Below are positions 1 to 6,444 of a DNA stretch of 9,712 nucleotides, piece by piece (the first letter of the stretch is position 1; each line of letters starts with the position of its first letter). Source of the stretch: Nonlabens sp. GTDB taxonomy: Bacteria > Bacteroidota > Bacteroidia > Flavobacteriales > Flavobacteriaceae. Under the pieces are notes generated by a model that worked only from the letters and a program-made list of their open reading frames with translations, had not been told where the DNA came from and did no database searches. The stretch is taken from contig JANQTO010000479.1 in NCBI GenBank assembly GCA_030731685.1, forward strand, positions 1 to 9,712, written 5' to 3'. Both the position numbers and the translations under genes were made by a program.

Positions 1-1
1 C

Positions 2-376
2 ATAGAAGCCACACAAAAACTGGTCGCCCGCATTTCAGAAGTAGGGAATGTAGATGTAGAATTTGTATGTCATAACATGGATAAGTCTTTAGGAAACAGT
101 CTTGAAATCCATCTTTTCAGGACCATACAAGAGTTATTGAGCAATATGCTCAAACATGCAAATGCGACCGAAGCAACCGTGAGCCTTACCGGATACGAAG
201 ATTATATAGACATTACCGTAGAGGATAATGGCAATGGCTTTTCCCGAGATATGCAGACCTCTGGATTAGGCCTTTCTGCGATTGCTTCTAAAACTGAGGC
301 ATTTTCAGGAACATTTGCCGTAGACTCAAGTCCTGGAAACGGCACGACCATAAATATTGAAATTCCTTATACATGA
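2..376 (+). CDS. Sensor histidine kinase, C-terminal ATPase domain (5' partial)
   Basis: This is the last 124 codons of a sensor histidine kinase; the reading frame is open to the left edge, so the sensor and most of the dimerisation region lie outside. The visible part is a HATPase_c domain. It has an N box (QELLSNMLKHA, Asn codon near 143), a G1 box (VEDNGNGF, near 218) and a G2 box (GLGLSAIASK, near 263), and ends in the usual beta strand (TINIEIPY). The relaxed N box and the LuxR-type partner point to the HisKA_3 (NarX/DesK/LytS-like) class. It would phosphorylate itself and then the response regulator, whose ATG overlaps its stop codon in ATGA. The ATG at 77 is an internal Met, because the conserved frame continues upstream of it (IEATQKLVARISEVGNV). 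The signal sensed cannot be told from this fragment. Confidence 0.9.
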   Translation: MEATQKLVARISEVGNVDVEFVCHNMDKSLGNSLEIHLFRTIQELLSNMLKHANATEATVSLTGYEDYIDITVEDNGNGFSRDMQTSGLGLSAIASKTEAFSGTFAVDSSPGNGTTINIEIPYT

Positions 377-999
377 TAACCTTGTGCATCCTCGAGGACC
401 ACGCATCGCTAAGCGACGGCCTCAAACTTTACCTAGAAAAAGATGGTACTATGGAAGTGCTGTCCTGTATGCAATCTGGTGAAGAAATGTTGACCTTTAT
501 GAAAACCCGCAAACCCGTTGTGCTTATTACAGACATAAGCATGCCCGCAATGGATGGTTATGAAGTGTGCAGGCAGGTGAAAGCAAATTTTCCAGACGTT
601 AAAGTAATTGCCCTAAGCATGTTTGACAGCGAGCAGGCTATTCAAGAGATGATGGCGTGTGGAGCAAATGGTTATGTACTAAAAAGTAGTCCATTAAACA
701 TATTAAAAACCGCTATTTTAAGAGTGATGGAAAGCAACACTTATTACGACCCTAATATTATTCAAACAAATAGAAGATTATCCATGTATCAAGAAACACG
801 CATCAGCCTTTCCAGGAGTGAGCGTGATATCCTATTAATGATTTCACAGGGAAAATCTAACGATGAGATGAGCAAACTACGCGGTACGGCACTAAGCACT
901 ATTCAGAAACATAGAAAAAACATTATGCATAAGTTGGGCGTAAAAGGAAAAGGCGAGCTTTACAAATATGCGCTTAATCTTCATGGCCACAGTTCCTAG
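373..999 (+). CDS. NarL/LuxR-family two-component response regulator
   Basis: A 208-residue DNA-binding response regulator of normal length. The N-terminal receiver domain (about 1-120) has the acidic pair E8-D9, the phosphoacceptor D54 in ITDISMPAMDG, the switch Ser82 in ALSMF and the conserved Lys104 in GYVLKSS. The C-terminal LuxR-type helix-turn-helix spans about 145-203 (LSRSERDILLMISQGKSNDE, then the recognition helix STIQKHRKNIMHKLG). The start overlaps the kinase stop by 4 bp, so the two are translationally coupled and form a cognate pair. Phosphorylation at D54 would be expected to promote dimerisation and DNA binding. The targets are unknown. It is the last gene of its operon, and the next gene converges on it. 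All key residues are present and nothing looks broken. Confidence 0.95.
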   Translation: MITLCILEDHASLSDGLKLYLEKDGTMEVLSCMQSGEEMLTFMKTRKPVVLITDISMPAMDGYEVCRQVKANFPDVKVIALSMFDSEQAIQEMMACGANGYVLKSSPLNILKTAILRVMESNTYYDPNIIQTNRRLSMYQETRISLSRSERDILLMISQGKSNDEMSKLRGTALSTIQKHRKNIMHKLGVKGKGELYKYALNLHGHSS

Positions 1000-1058
1000 A
1001 ACGAGTTAATAAACGTTCATCGTATCAAACAACTGTCTGTTACTGTTCGTTTCTTAAG

Positions 1059-1080
1059 TAGGCCCAGCATCTAAGGCCTA
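1059..1080. terminator. Weak inverted repeat between convergent genes
   Basis: TAGGCC and GGCCTA form a perfect 6-bp stem around a 10-nt loop. It lies 60 bp after the response regulator stop and about 120 bp after the btuB stop. Neither side carries a convincing T run, so it is a poor intrinsic terminator. It could be a transcript-end structure for either convergent gene or a chance repeat. No better terminator was seen in the 199-bp gap between these two genes. Confidence 0.25.
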
Positions 1081-1107
1081 TATAGTTGTGAGGTGTTATA
1101 ACTTACA

Positions 1108-1123
1108 CGCTTTCGCGAAAGCG
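1108..1123. repeat. 16-bp perfect palindrome, copy 1 (intergenic)
   Basis: CGCTTTCGCGAAAGCG is its own reverse complement. The same 16 bases, with the same preceding A, occur again at 7415-7430 inside a coding sequence. This copy lies in the gap between the convergent response regulator and btuB genes. The GC-rich core stands out from the AT-rich intergenic sequence around it. It may be a protein-binding site or a dispersed palindromic repeat; the sequence does not decide between them. Confidence 0.7.
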
Positions 1124-1198
1124 AAACAGGTACAAGCCTAGATACTTAAATTAATGAGTTGAATATTTAACAAACGATGCGTATTAAGGTCAGGCCGT

Positions 1199-3157
1199 TT
1201 AAAAAGCTAGCCTCACACCTACTTTATAGTTTCTACCTACCGTTTCAAAACCGAACAATTCTTGGAAATCCACATCTAACAAATTAGATACGCCTGCAAA
1301 AAACACAACATTTTTAGATTTTAGCGCGTGCGTAACATCTAAATCTACGGTTTGAAAACTTTTTAAAGTCACTGCCTCACTAGCAAAAGTGTTGCTGTTA
1401 AAGAAAAAATCGCCTCGAGAGTCGTTATACTGATACGTCGCAGTCACAAAAGATTTGGGCAAAACTCGGAACCGCGCGCTTGCGTTTACTTTGTGCTTGG
1501 GGATACGTGTGAGCAAGGTCACTCCTTCGCGCTCTGTGAATGTATAATTTGCAGTGATGGCTACTTTATTATCAAACATATTGTGCTGCGCCTGGAGCTC
1601 TAAGCCACGTGCGGTAAGTTCATCGGCATTATTTTGATACTGAAAAACAAAATTGACCGGGTCTATGGTTGTAAAAATAACTAGGTTTTTCTCATCTCTC
1701 GTAAATACTGTTAAACTGAAAAGCGATTGTGCTGCGGCAACTTCTAGTCCTGCCTCAATCGTTGCATTTTCTTCAGCTTGTAATGCGTCGTTGCCGTACA
1801 GTGAATCATAAAGTTGAAACAGTGATGGTGCAACGTATGCCGTACCGTATGAAGCAAATGCCTTTAATGTGTTCTCGCCTACCTTAAACCTATAAGAAGG
1901 ATTAATGGTGTACACCAACTTGCTATCGTAATTGCTGTGCAGGTTAAGTCGTGCTCCTACATTCATATTGAAACCGTTATCGTTCAAATAAAGCAAATTC
2001 AAATAGGGGTCATAAATTTGAGCATTTGCCACATCGCTTGATGCATCCTGCTCAAAACTTGAGCTACCTAAAGGGACAGAAAAACTCTCAAAAGAATCTA
2101 GTCTCATGTTAAAGCCAACTATAGTTTTGAGAAGGGCATTTTTGAGATTTACGTCATAATTATTATAGATATCCAGGGAGTAGCCGTCTGCATTAAAAAT
2201 ACTAGGAAATCCACTACGTGTATCTCTTGAGGTATGGGTGCTTACATCGTTGTAAACAACACTTCCCTTTTCGCTGTATTTATAGACCATGTTCGTACCC
2301 CAGCGCAGTTGTTTGTTGAGCGTTTCATTGTTTGCATCAGTAAAATCAAAGTTGTCAAATGCTACACGAAACTCATCAAAACTAAGATACGAGGTGAGTT
2401 TAAAATCTTTTTGATTATCATAACCTATGCGTGCTAAAAGATTTACGCGATTAAACGGGTCAGATTCGTTTCGGGTTTGACTGTTTGGGTCTTGAGCAGC
2501 GCTCAAACCGTCAACACTTTGGTGACCAAACGTTAGACCGTACGTTAGTCCTGTAGCAAGCGTTCCAGATGCATTTATTGTTGTTTCAAAACTATCCAGA
2601 CCGCTGGATTTCTGGTCTGCGGCTTTGTTTGTAGCTACAAAAGAATTTAAGCTCAACTTAAATGCCTCGCGAGCCGTTTTTTTGAGTTTAATGTTGATTA
2701 CAGCTGTGCTCGCATTAGACCCATATAAACTGCTGCTTGCTCCTTTAAGAATTTCTATCTCTTCTATTTGGTCTACAGCGATAAGTCGTAAATCAAAATC
2801 ACCTGCGATACCACTTGGGTCATTTACCTGTGCGCCGTCTATTAAAACAGAAACTTGTCTGTTGCTGCCTCCACGTATAAAGTAGCCTAGGTTTTGTCCA
2901 GCATTGCTACGTGAGCCGTTTATTTCTATTCCAGCAACTTGATTAAGGAGTTCTGCAACGCTAGTCGCAGCTTGGTTTTCAATCTGTTGTCGATTAATTC
3001 GCACTACTGGCTTACCACTTTGCGTGCGTTTAAGTTCGGTTTTAGAATCGGCGGTGATGGTTATTTCGTCCAGTTTTTCTAAATCTGACGTTTGAGCAAC
3101 ACTGTGCTGTAAAAGAAGGGTGCTAATGGCAACTGCGGTAATAAAGATTTTTCTCAT
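1199..3157 (-). CDS. btuB: TonB-dependent outer-membrane cobalamin receptor, BtuB-like
   Basis: A 652-residue TonB-dependent receptor, close to the size of E. coli BtuB (about 614). It has a Sec signal peptide (about 1-22, ending near SVAQ). A TonB-box-like stretch DEITITA (30-36) is followed by a plug domain (about 45-160) with ELLNQVAGIEI, FIRGGSNRQVSVLIDG and EIEILKGASSSLYGS. A 22-stranded barrel would fill the rest, closing with the C-terminal aromatic signature VGVRLAF. There is no N-terminal carboxypeptidase-like domain of the SusC type. The cobalamin riboswitch in its leader and the divergent btuFCD genes make corrinoid the likely substrate; the protein alone would only say TonB receptor. 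The ATG at 3157 fits the signal peptide. No Shine-Dalgarno is evident, as is common in this phylum. Energy would come from TonB-ExbBD encoded elsewhere. Confidence 0.9.
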   Translation of the reverse strand: MRKIFITAVAISTLLLQHSVAQTSDLEKLDEITITADSKTELKRTQSGKPVVRINRQQIENQAATSVAELLNQVAGIEINGSRSNAGQNLGYFIRGGSNRQVSVLIDGAQVNDPSGIAGDFDLRLIAVDQIEEIEILKGASSSLYGSNASTAVINIKLKKTAREAFKLSLNSFVATNKAADQKSSGLDSFETTINASGTLATGLTYGLTFGHQSVDGLSAAQDPNSQTRNESDPFNRVNLLARIGYDNQKDFKLTSYLSFDEFRVAFDNFDFTDANNETLNKQLRWGTNMVYKYSEKGSVVYNDVSTHTSRDTRSGFPSIFNADGYSLDIYNNYDVNLKNALLKTIVGFNMRLDSFESFSVPLGSSSFEQDASSDVANAQIYDPYLNLLYLNDNGFNMNVGARLNLHSNYDSKLVYTINPSYRFKVGENTLKAFASYGTAYVAPSLFQLYDSLYGNDALQAEENATIEAGLEVAAAQSLFSLTVFTRDEKNLVIFTTIDPVNFVFQYQNNADELTARGLELQAQHNMFDNKVAITANYTFTEREGVTLLTRIPKHKVNASARFRVLPKSFVTATYQYNDSRGDFFFNSNTFASEAVTLKSFQTVDLDVTHALKSKNVVFFAGVSNLLDVDFQELFGFETVGRNYKVGVRLAF

Positions 3158-3198
3158 GATTTGATATACTCGGGAGAAAAACGTGCAGCCTTAACTAC

Positions 3199-3232
3199 AA
3201 AACATAGGTTGCCATTAAGGCATCCATGTTTT
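3199..3232 (-). promoter_or_regulatory. Imperfect hairpin in the btuB leader (candidate expression platform)
   Basis: In the btuB transcript, AAAACAT pairs with ATGTTTT, then GG with CC and TGCC with GGCA, around a 5-nt TTAAT loop, with one mismatch and one bulge. It sits between the riboswitch aptamer and the btuB start codon. No T run follows it, so it does not look like an intrinsic terminator by itself. Its loop side (GCCTTAA) can instead pair with TTAAGGC at 3187-3193, nearer the start codon. Two mutually exclusive folds are therefore possible, as expected of a riboswitch expression platform. The structure is read from sequence only. Confidence 0.4.
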
Positions 3233-3283
3233 ATAAAAAATTGCCGTCGCCACCTCTATCCCGAAGGTTAACTACTTTGTGAT

Positions 3284-3450
3284 AAAAACGGCAGGTCTCC
3301 TGACTTCAATAACAAATCGCCTTCCCAAGAACGTGCTCAGTGGACTATGACTTGCTTTCCATGAATATGGAAGTAATCTTGTTATGGATTACATTGTTTA
3401 CAGTTGCGGGAACAGTTCCAGGTTTTCACTGGATTCCCTTTTAATTCGCA
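3284..3450 (-). ncRNA. Cobalamin riboswitch controlling btuB
   Basis: Read on the minus strand, the conserved blocks of the cobalamin aptamer appear in order. They are CCAGTGAAAACCTGG (3418-3432), CCCGCAACTGT (3400-3410), CCACTGAGCAC (3333-3343), GGGAAGGCG (3318-3326) and the B12 box AGTCAGGAGACCTGCC (3290-3305). Between the second and third blocks are two perfect 6-bp hairpins, GTAATC/GATTAC (3373-3392) and TTCCAT/ATGGAA (3357-3372), in the variable peripheral region. A closing P1 helix could form from TTAAAAGG near 3437-3444 and CC(G)TTTTTA near 3284-3291. Orientation and position, about 130 nt before the btuB ATG, place it in the btuB leader. In this family, binding of adenosyl- or other cobalamin usually represses expression. 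The outer ends are approximate. Confidence 0.95.
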
Positions 3451-3453
3451 AAC

Positions 3454-3476
3454 TTTCAACTTAAAAGCAGTTGAAA
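3454..3476 (-). promoter_or_regulatory. Perfect 8-bp hairpin at the 5' end of the btuB leader
   Basis: TTTCAACT and AGTTGAAA form an uninterrupted 8-bp stem with a 7-nt loop, directly 5' of the cobalamin aptamer on the btuB transcript. If transcription starts near 3482, this hairpin would be the first structure in the RNA. It may protect the 5' end or extend the aptamer fold. On the plus strand the same repeat lies upstream of the btuF promoter, so an operator role is also possible. Confidence 0.4.
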
Positions 3477-3487
3477 ATTCTTGAAAC

Positions 3488-3495
3488 CAAATTTA
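3488..3495 (-). promoter_or_regulatory. Candidate -7 promoter element for btuB
   Basis: On the minus strand the sequence reads TAAATTTG, a full match to the Bacteroidetes sigma-A -7 consensus TAnnTTTG. Transcription from it would begin near 3480-3484, just before the leader hairpin and riboswitch, as it should. No clear TTG at the -33 position is seen. Confidence 0.45.
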
Positions 3496-3502
3496 CAGCG
3501 CG

Positions 3503-3526
3503 AAAGTAAGCTAATAATCTTACTTT
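3503..3526. repeat. Perfect inverted repeat in the divergent promoter region
   Basis: AAAGTAAG and CTTACTTT are exact reverse complements separated by 8 bp (CTAATAAT). The repeat ends 10 bp before the btuF ATG. It overlaps the candidate btuF -7 element and lies just upstream of the candidate btuB element. That geometry suits an operator read by a dimeric regulator of both directions. However, the arms themselves resemble -7 boxes (TACTTTTG forward, TACTTTCG reverse), so the symmetry could come from paired promoters. Confidence 0.4.
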
Positions 3527-3528
3527 TG
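3521..3528 (+). promoter_or_regulatory. Candidate -7 promoter element for btuFCD
   Basis: TACTTTTG matches TAnnTTTG exactly. It ends only 8 bp before the btuF ATG, so a start site 4-7 nt downstream would leave a 5' leader of a few bases or none. No TTG was found at the expected -33 spacing. Transcription from here would not include the riboswitch. Confidence 0.4.
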
Positions 3529-3536
3529 ACCACGCT

Positions 3537-4688
3537 ATGAAAAATCTTGTTTTATTCCTTTTTTGTGTTTTAAGTTTTGCCGGTTGCAAAAACGAACAAC
3601 AAAATGCGACATCAGTAAGCTCTCAAAAAGATAGTGTTTACGAAGAAATCTCCGTAGACTATGCTACCGGTTTTACCATACAAGCTACAGAAACCGGCTA
3701 TTATCTTACCATAAAAGACCCATGGCCAGATGCTAAAGAAGCTTATCGTTTTAAGATTGTTAAAGGTGTTGTAAACAGCCGTTTACCAGAACCAGATGCT
3801 CCAACAGTAATTAAAGCGCCCATTTCCAGAATTATCCTGACATCTACTACGCATGTTCCTCCAGTGGTTCTTTTAAAAGAAATGAAGTCCATAAAAGGGT
3901 TCCCTGGAACAGACTATATCAGTGATAAGGCAGTGCGCAACCTAGTTGATAAAGGTAATATTGTAGACTTGGGCTATGACCAGCAACTTTCTATTGAGCG
4001 CTTACTAACCTTACAGCCAGACCTTGTAATGGCCTACGGCGTCGAAGGTGAAAATTCGGCTTACGCCAAAATTGCAAAAGCAAACATTCCGGTACTCTAT
4101 AACGGTGATTGGGTAGAAGAACATCCTTTAGGAAAAGCCGAGTGGATAAAGGTTTTCGGAATTTTATATGATAAACAGAAGGAAGCTGATGCCATTTTTA
4201 AAAATATTGAAAAAGAGTATAACAAAACTAAAGCGCTAGTGGTCAACAGCAAACCTACCACCGTCATGGCTGGAGCAACGTGGAAAGATATCTGGTACTT
4301 ACCACACGGTAATTCTTGGGAAGGCAAGCTTATTCAAGATGCACAAGGCTCATATGTTTACAAAGATTCACATGGTAAAGGGTCGCTAGCCTATAATGTA
4401 GAGCGCGTGCTAAAAGATGCGCAACAAGCAACCACGTGGATTGCCCCTGGACAATACACAAGTTATAGCGCGATGCTCGCTGACCAGCCTGCTTATGCCT
4501 TATTTGATGCGTTTAAGAATAAACAGGTGTATACCTTTGCACTTGCCAAAGGAGAAAAAGGTGGTGTCACATACTATGAAGAAGCATCAATGCGACCGGA
4601 CATTGTGCTTAAAGACCTAGTGAAAATATTGCATCCAGAAGTAGCATTAAATCACAGTTTATACTTTTTTAAACCACTTAACGATTGA
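3537..4688 (+). CDS. btuF: Periplasmic cobalamin-binding lipoprotein, BtuF-like
   Basis: A 383-residue ABC-transporter substrate-binding protein. It starts with a lipoprotein signal peptide whose lipobox FAGC puts the lipidated residue at Cys17. A linker and a roughly 75-residue region (about 35-95, with GYYLTIKDPWPDAKEAYRF) precede the class III binding fold. That fold runs from about residue 96 (ISRIILTSTTHVPPVVLLKE), through LQPDLVMAYG (159-168) and EEHPLGKAEWIKVFG (194-208), to the long linking helix around 213-235. This family binds B12 or ferric siderophores; the neighbouring riboswitch and BtuB-like receptor favour cobalamin. E. coli BtuF is about 266 residues, so the extra N-terminal region is notable, although extended forms are common in Bacteroidetes to my knowledge. 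The stop overlaps the btuC start. No in-frame Met near the start competes with the chosen ATG, and only this one gives the signal peptide. Confidence 0.85.
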   Translation: MKNLVLFLFCVLSFAGCKNEQQNATSVSSQKDSVYEEISVDYATGFTIQATETGYYLTIKDPWPDAKEAYRFKIVKGVVNSRLPEPDAPTVIKAPISRIILTSTTHVPPVVLLKEMKSIKGFPGTDYISDKAVRNLVDKGNIVDLGYDQQLSIERLLTLQPDLVMAYGVEGENSAYAKIAKANIPVLYNGDWVEEHPLGKAEWIKVFGILYDKQKEADAIFKNIEKEYNKTKALVVNSKPTTVMAGATWKDIWYLPHGNSWEGKLIQDAQGSYVYKDSHGKGSLAYNVERVLKDAQQATTWIAPGQYTSYSAMLADQPAYALFDAFKNKQVYTFALAKGEKGGVTYYEEASMRPDIVLKDLVKILHPEVALNHSLYFFKPLND

Positions 4689-5686
4689 AAAAAAGTACGC
4701 TCATATTGTTATTAGGTGCTTTAGTCATTGCTTTTATTGCTGATTTATGTTTGGGTACTGTCTACATAAAACCACAGACCATTTGGAATGTCCTTACAGG
4801 TGTAAACACCTCTCATGTTGATTCTTACATTATTCTACAATTACGATTACCTAGAGCCGTTATGGCTATTATTGCGGGTGCAGGACTTGCTGTTGCAGGT
4901 CTTTTGATGCAAACATTATTCAGGAATGCACTCGCAGGACCATTTGTACTCGGCATTTCATCTGGCGCTGGTTTAGGAGTTGCACTAGCTGTTATGGGTA
5001 GTACAGCACTAGGTATCGCTAGCCTATCTGCTATTGGACTTGTGATTCCTAGCATAATAGGTAGCTTACTTGTGTTAATACTCATTGCACTGCTATCGTT
5101 ACGCATAAAAGATACGATGGGCTTGCTTATTGTAGGAATTATGATAGGTAGTTTGAGTAGCGCAATCGTAGGTATCCTTTCCTATATGAGTACCAGTGAT
5201 GAATTGAAACGTTATATATTTTGGTCGTTAGGTAGTTTAGGTAATGTATCTTGGGATGCGATAGGCCTATTATCCTTGATATTTTGTATTGCAATTGTCC
5301 TACTTTTGTATGTTATTAAACCGCTGAATACGTTGTTATTGGGAGAATCATATGCACGAAGTTTAGGTATAAACATTCTAAAAACACGATGGATATTAAT
5401 AATTATAACAAGTTTACTAGCTGGTAGTATTACTGCTTTTGCAGGACCTATAGCTTTTGTAGGGTTAGCAGTTCCACATATCTCTCGACTGCTATTGCCT
5501 ACCATAAACCATAAAATATTGATACCCGTTTCGATGCTCGTAGGTGCCATATTATTGCTTAGCTGTGATATGATTGCACAGTTGCCATTTTCAAATTTAT
5601 CACTGCCTATAAACGCTGTTACCTCACTTCTAGGCGCACCGCTGGTTATATGGCTTATTCTTAAAAAACGCAATCTGCATTTTTAA
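4685..5686 (+). CDS. btuC: Cobalamin ABC transporter permease, BtuC-like (FecCD family)
   Basis: A 333-residue FecCD/BtuC-type permease of standard length, expected to span the inner membrane about ten times. Family landmarks are LRLPRAVMAIIAGAGLAVAG (53-72), then TLFRNALAGPFVLGISSGAG (78-96). A cytoplasmic coupling region LLLGESYARSLGI (217-229) would contact the ATPase, and FAGPIAFVGLAVPHISR (252-268) follows. It is proposed to import corrinoid delivered by the preceding lipoprotein. The start is TTG, overlapping the btuF stop in TTGA. The next in-frame Met (residue 60) would remove the first membrane helix, so TTG is the reasonable choice. The overlap implies translational coupling. Sequence alone cannot separate B12 from siderophore permeases, so the substrate rests on context. 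Confidence 0.87.
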   Translation: MKKSTLILLLGALVIAFIADLCLGTVYIKPQTIWNVLTGVNTSHVDSYIILQLRLPRAVMAIIAGAGLAVAGLLMQTLFRNALAGPFVLGISSGAGLGVALAVMGSTALGIASLSAIGLVIPSIIGSLLVLILIALLSLRIKDTMGLLIVGIMIGSLSSAIVGILSYMSTSDELKRYIFWSLGSLGNVSWDAIGLLSLIFCIAIVLLLYVIKPLNTLLLGESYARSLGINILKTRWILIIITSLLAGSITAFAGPIAFVGLAVPHISRLLLPTINHKILIPVSMLVGAILLLSCDMIAQLPFSNLSLPINAVTSLLGAPLVIWLILKKRNLHF

Positions 5687-6444
5687 TGTTAAGACTTGAG
5701 AACATATCGATAGGTTACAACGGTCAAGAAATTGCTGCGCAGCAACAAGCTATTGAACTCAATAAAGGGCAATTCATAGCCTTGCTAGGAACAAATGGTT
5801 CAGGTAAATCTACGTTGTTAAGAGCCGTGACCACAGGAGCGCATTTACTAAAAGGAACCTGTTCTCTAGAAGGCAAAAACACAACAATGCTATCCGACAA
5901 TGAGCGTGCAACAACTATAGCCGTGGTACTAACCTCTAAAGAAATTAATCCGTTGCTCACTGTAAAGGAATTGATGGCAATAAGTCGTGCTCCATACACC
6001 TCGTTTACCGGTAAAGTGAATGATGTAGATAAGCAAATTATAGCAGAAACAATGGAAACCTTCACCTGTGCTGACTTACAGAACAGGCGTTTAGAAACGC
6101 TTAGCGATGGTCAACTACAGCGTGTTCTTGTTGCAAGAGCCATAGTTCAAGACACGCCCTATATCTTTATGGATGAGCCCAGCAGCCACTTAGATATAAA
6201 TCACAAAGCTAGTTTACTCGCAAATCTGGCAACTTTTTGTAAACAGAAAAATAAAACAATCATATATGCAAGCCATGAGTTAGAAATCGCACTTGCACTG
6301 AGCGATGCTGTTATTTCTATAGACCGAGGGCAAATTGCCTACAATATTGTTGAAGAGTTTATTAAAAGCAATATGTTGAACAACATGTTCCCTTCTAAAT
6401 ATGTATCTTTTGAAAATGGTAAAGCGGTCTACAACTTTAAATAA
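5686..6444 (+). CDS. btuD: Cobalamin ABC transporter ATPase, BtuD-like
   Basis: A 252-residue ABC ATPase that would power the BtuC-like permease. It has Walker A GTNGSGKST (35-43), an ABC signature written LSDGQ (139-143) instead of LSGGQ, Walker B YIFMDE (159-164), D-loop SHLD (167-170) and H-loop His197 in YASHE. At the Q-loop, where a Gln is usual, the sequence reads VVLTSKE (80-86). I recall similar Q-loop text in other Bacteroidetes FecE-like ATPases, so this need not mean loss of activity. The C-terminal tail after about 225 (SNMLNNMFPSKYVSFENGK) is typical of the FecE/BtuD branch. The ATG shares its A with the btuC stop (TAATG), the tightest coupling in the operon. Its last 8 bp overlap the end of the opposite-strand VWA gene. 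Confidence 0.88.
   Translation: MLRLENISIGYNGQEIAAQQQAIELNKGQFIALLGTNGSGKSTLLRAVTTGAHLLKGTCSLEGKNTTMLSDNERATTIAVVLTSKEINPLLTVKELMAISRAPYTSFTGKVNDVDKQIIAETMETFTCADLQNRRLETLSDGQLQRVLVARAIVQDTPYIFMDEPSSHLDINHKASLLANLATFCKQKNKTIIYASHELEIALALSDAVISIDRGQIAYNIVEEFIKSNMLNNMFPSKYVSFENGKAVYNFK

Noticed and set aside
77..79. ATG at 77 as the true start of the histidine kinase fragment
   Set aside because: The frame continues upstream to base 2 with sequence typical of the region before the ATPase domain.
2234..2885. Short plus-strand open frames within the btuB region
   Set aside because: They are antisense to conserved receptor sequence and show no signal peptide, domain or start context of their own.
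3199..3232. Leader hairpin as an intrinsic terminator before btuB
   Set aside because: No T run follows it in the btuB transcript direction; a switch or stability role is more likely.
4097..4620. Short open frames on both strands inside btuF
   Set aside because: They overlap the conserved binding-protein fold and encode nothing recognisable.
5212..5673. A 153-codon open frame on the minus strand across btuC
   Set aside because: It lies wholly opposite the well-supported permease gene, has no recognisable domain, and its composition looks like reverse-read membrane-protein codons.
3537..6444. Siderophore/iron-complex uptake as the role of the ABC operon
   Set aside because: Protein motifs alone allow it, but the adjacent cobalamin riboswitch and BtuB-like receptor favour B12.
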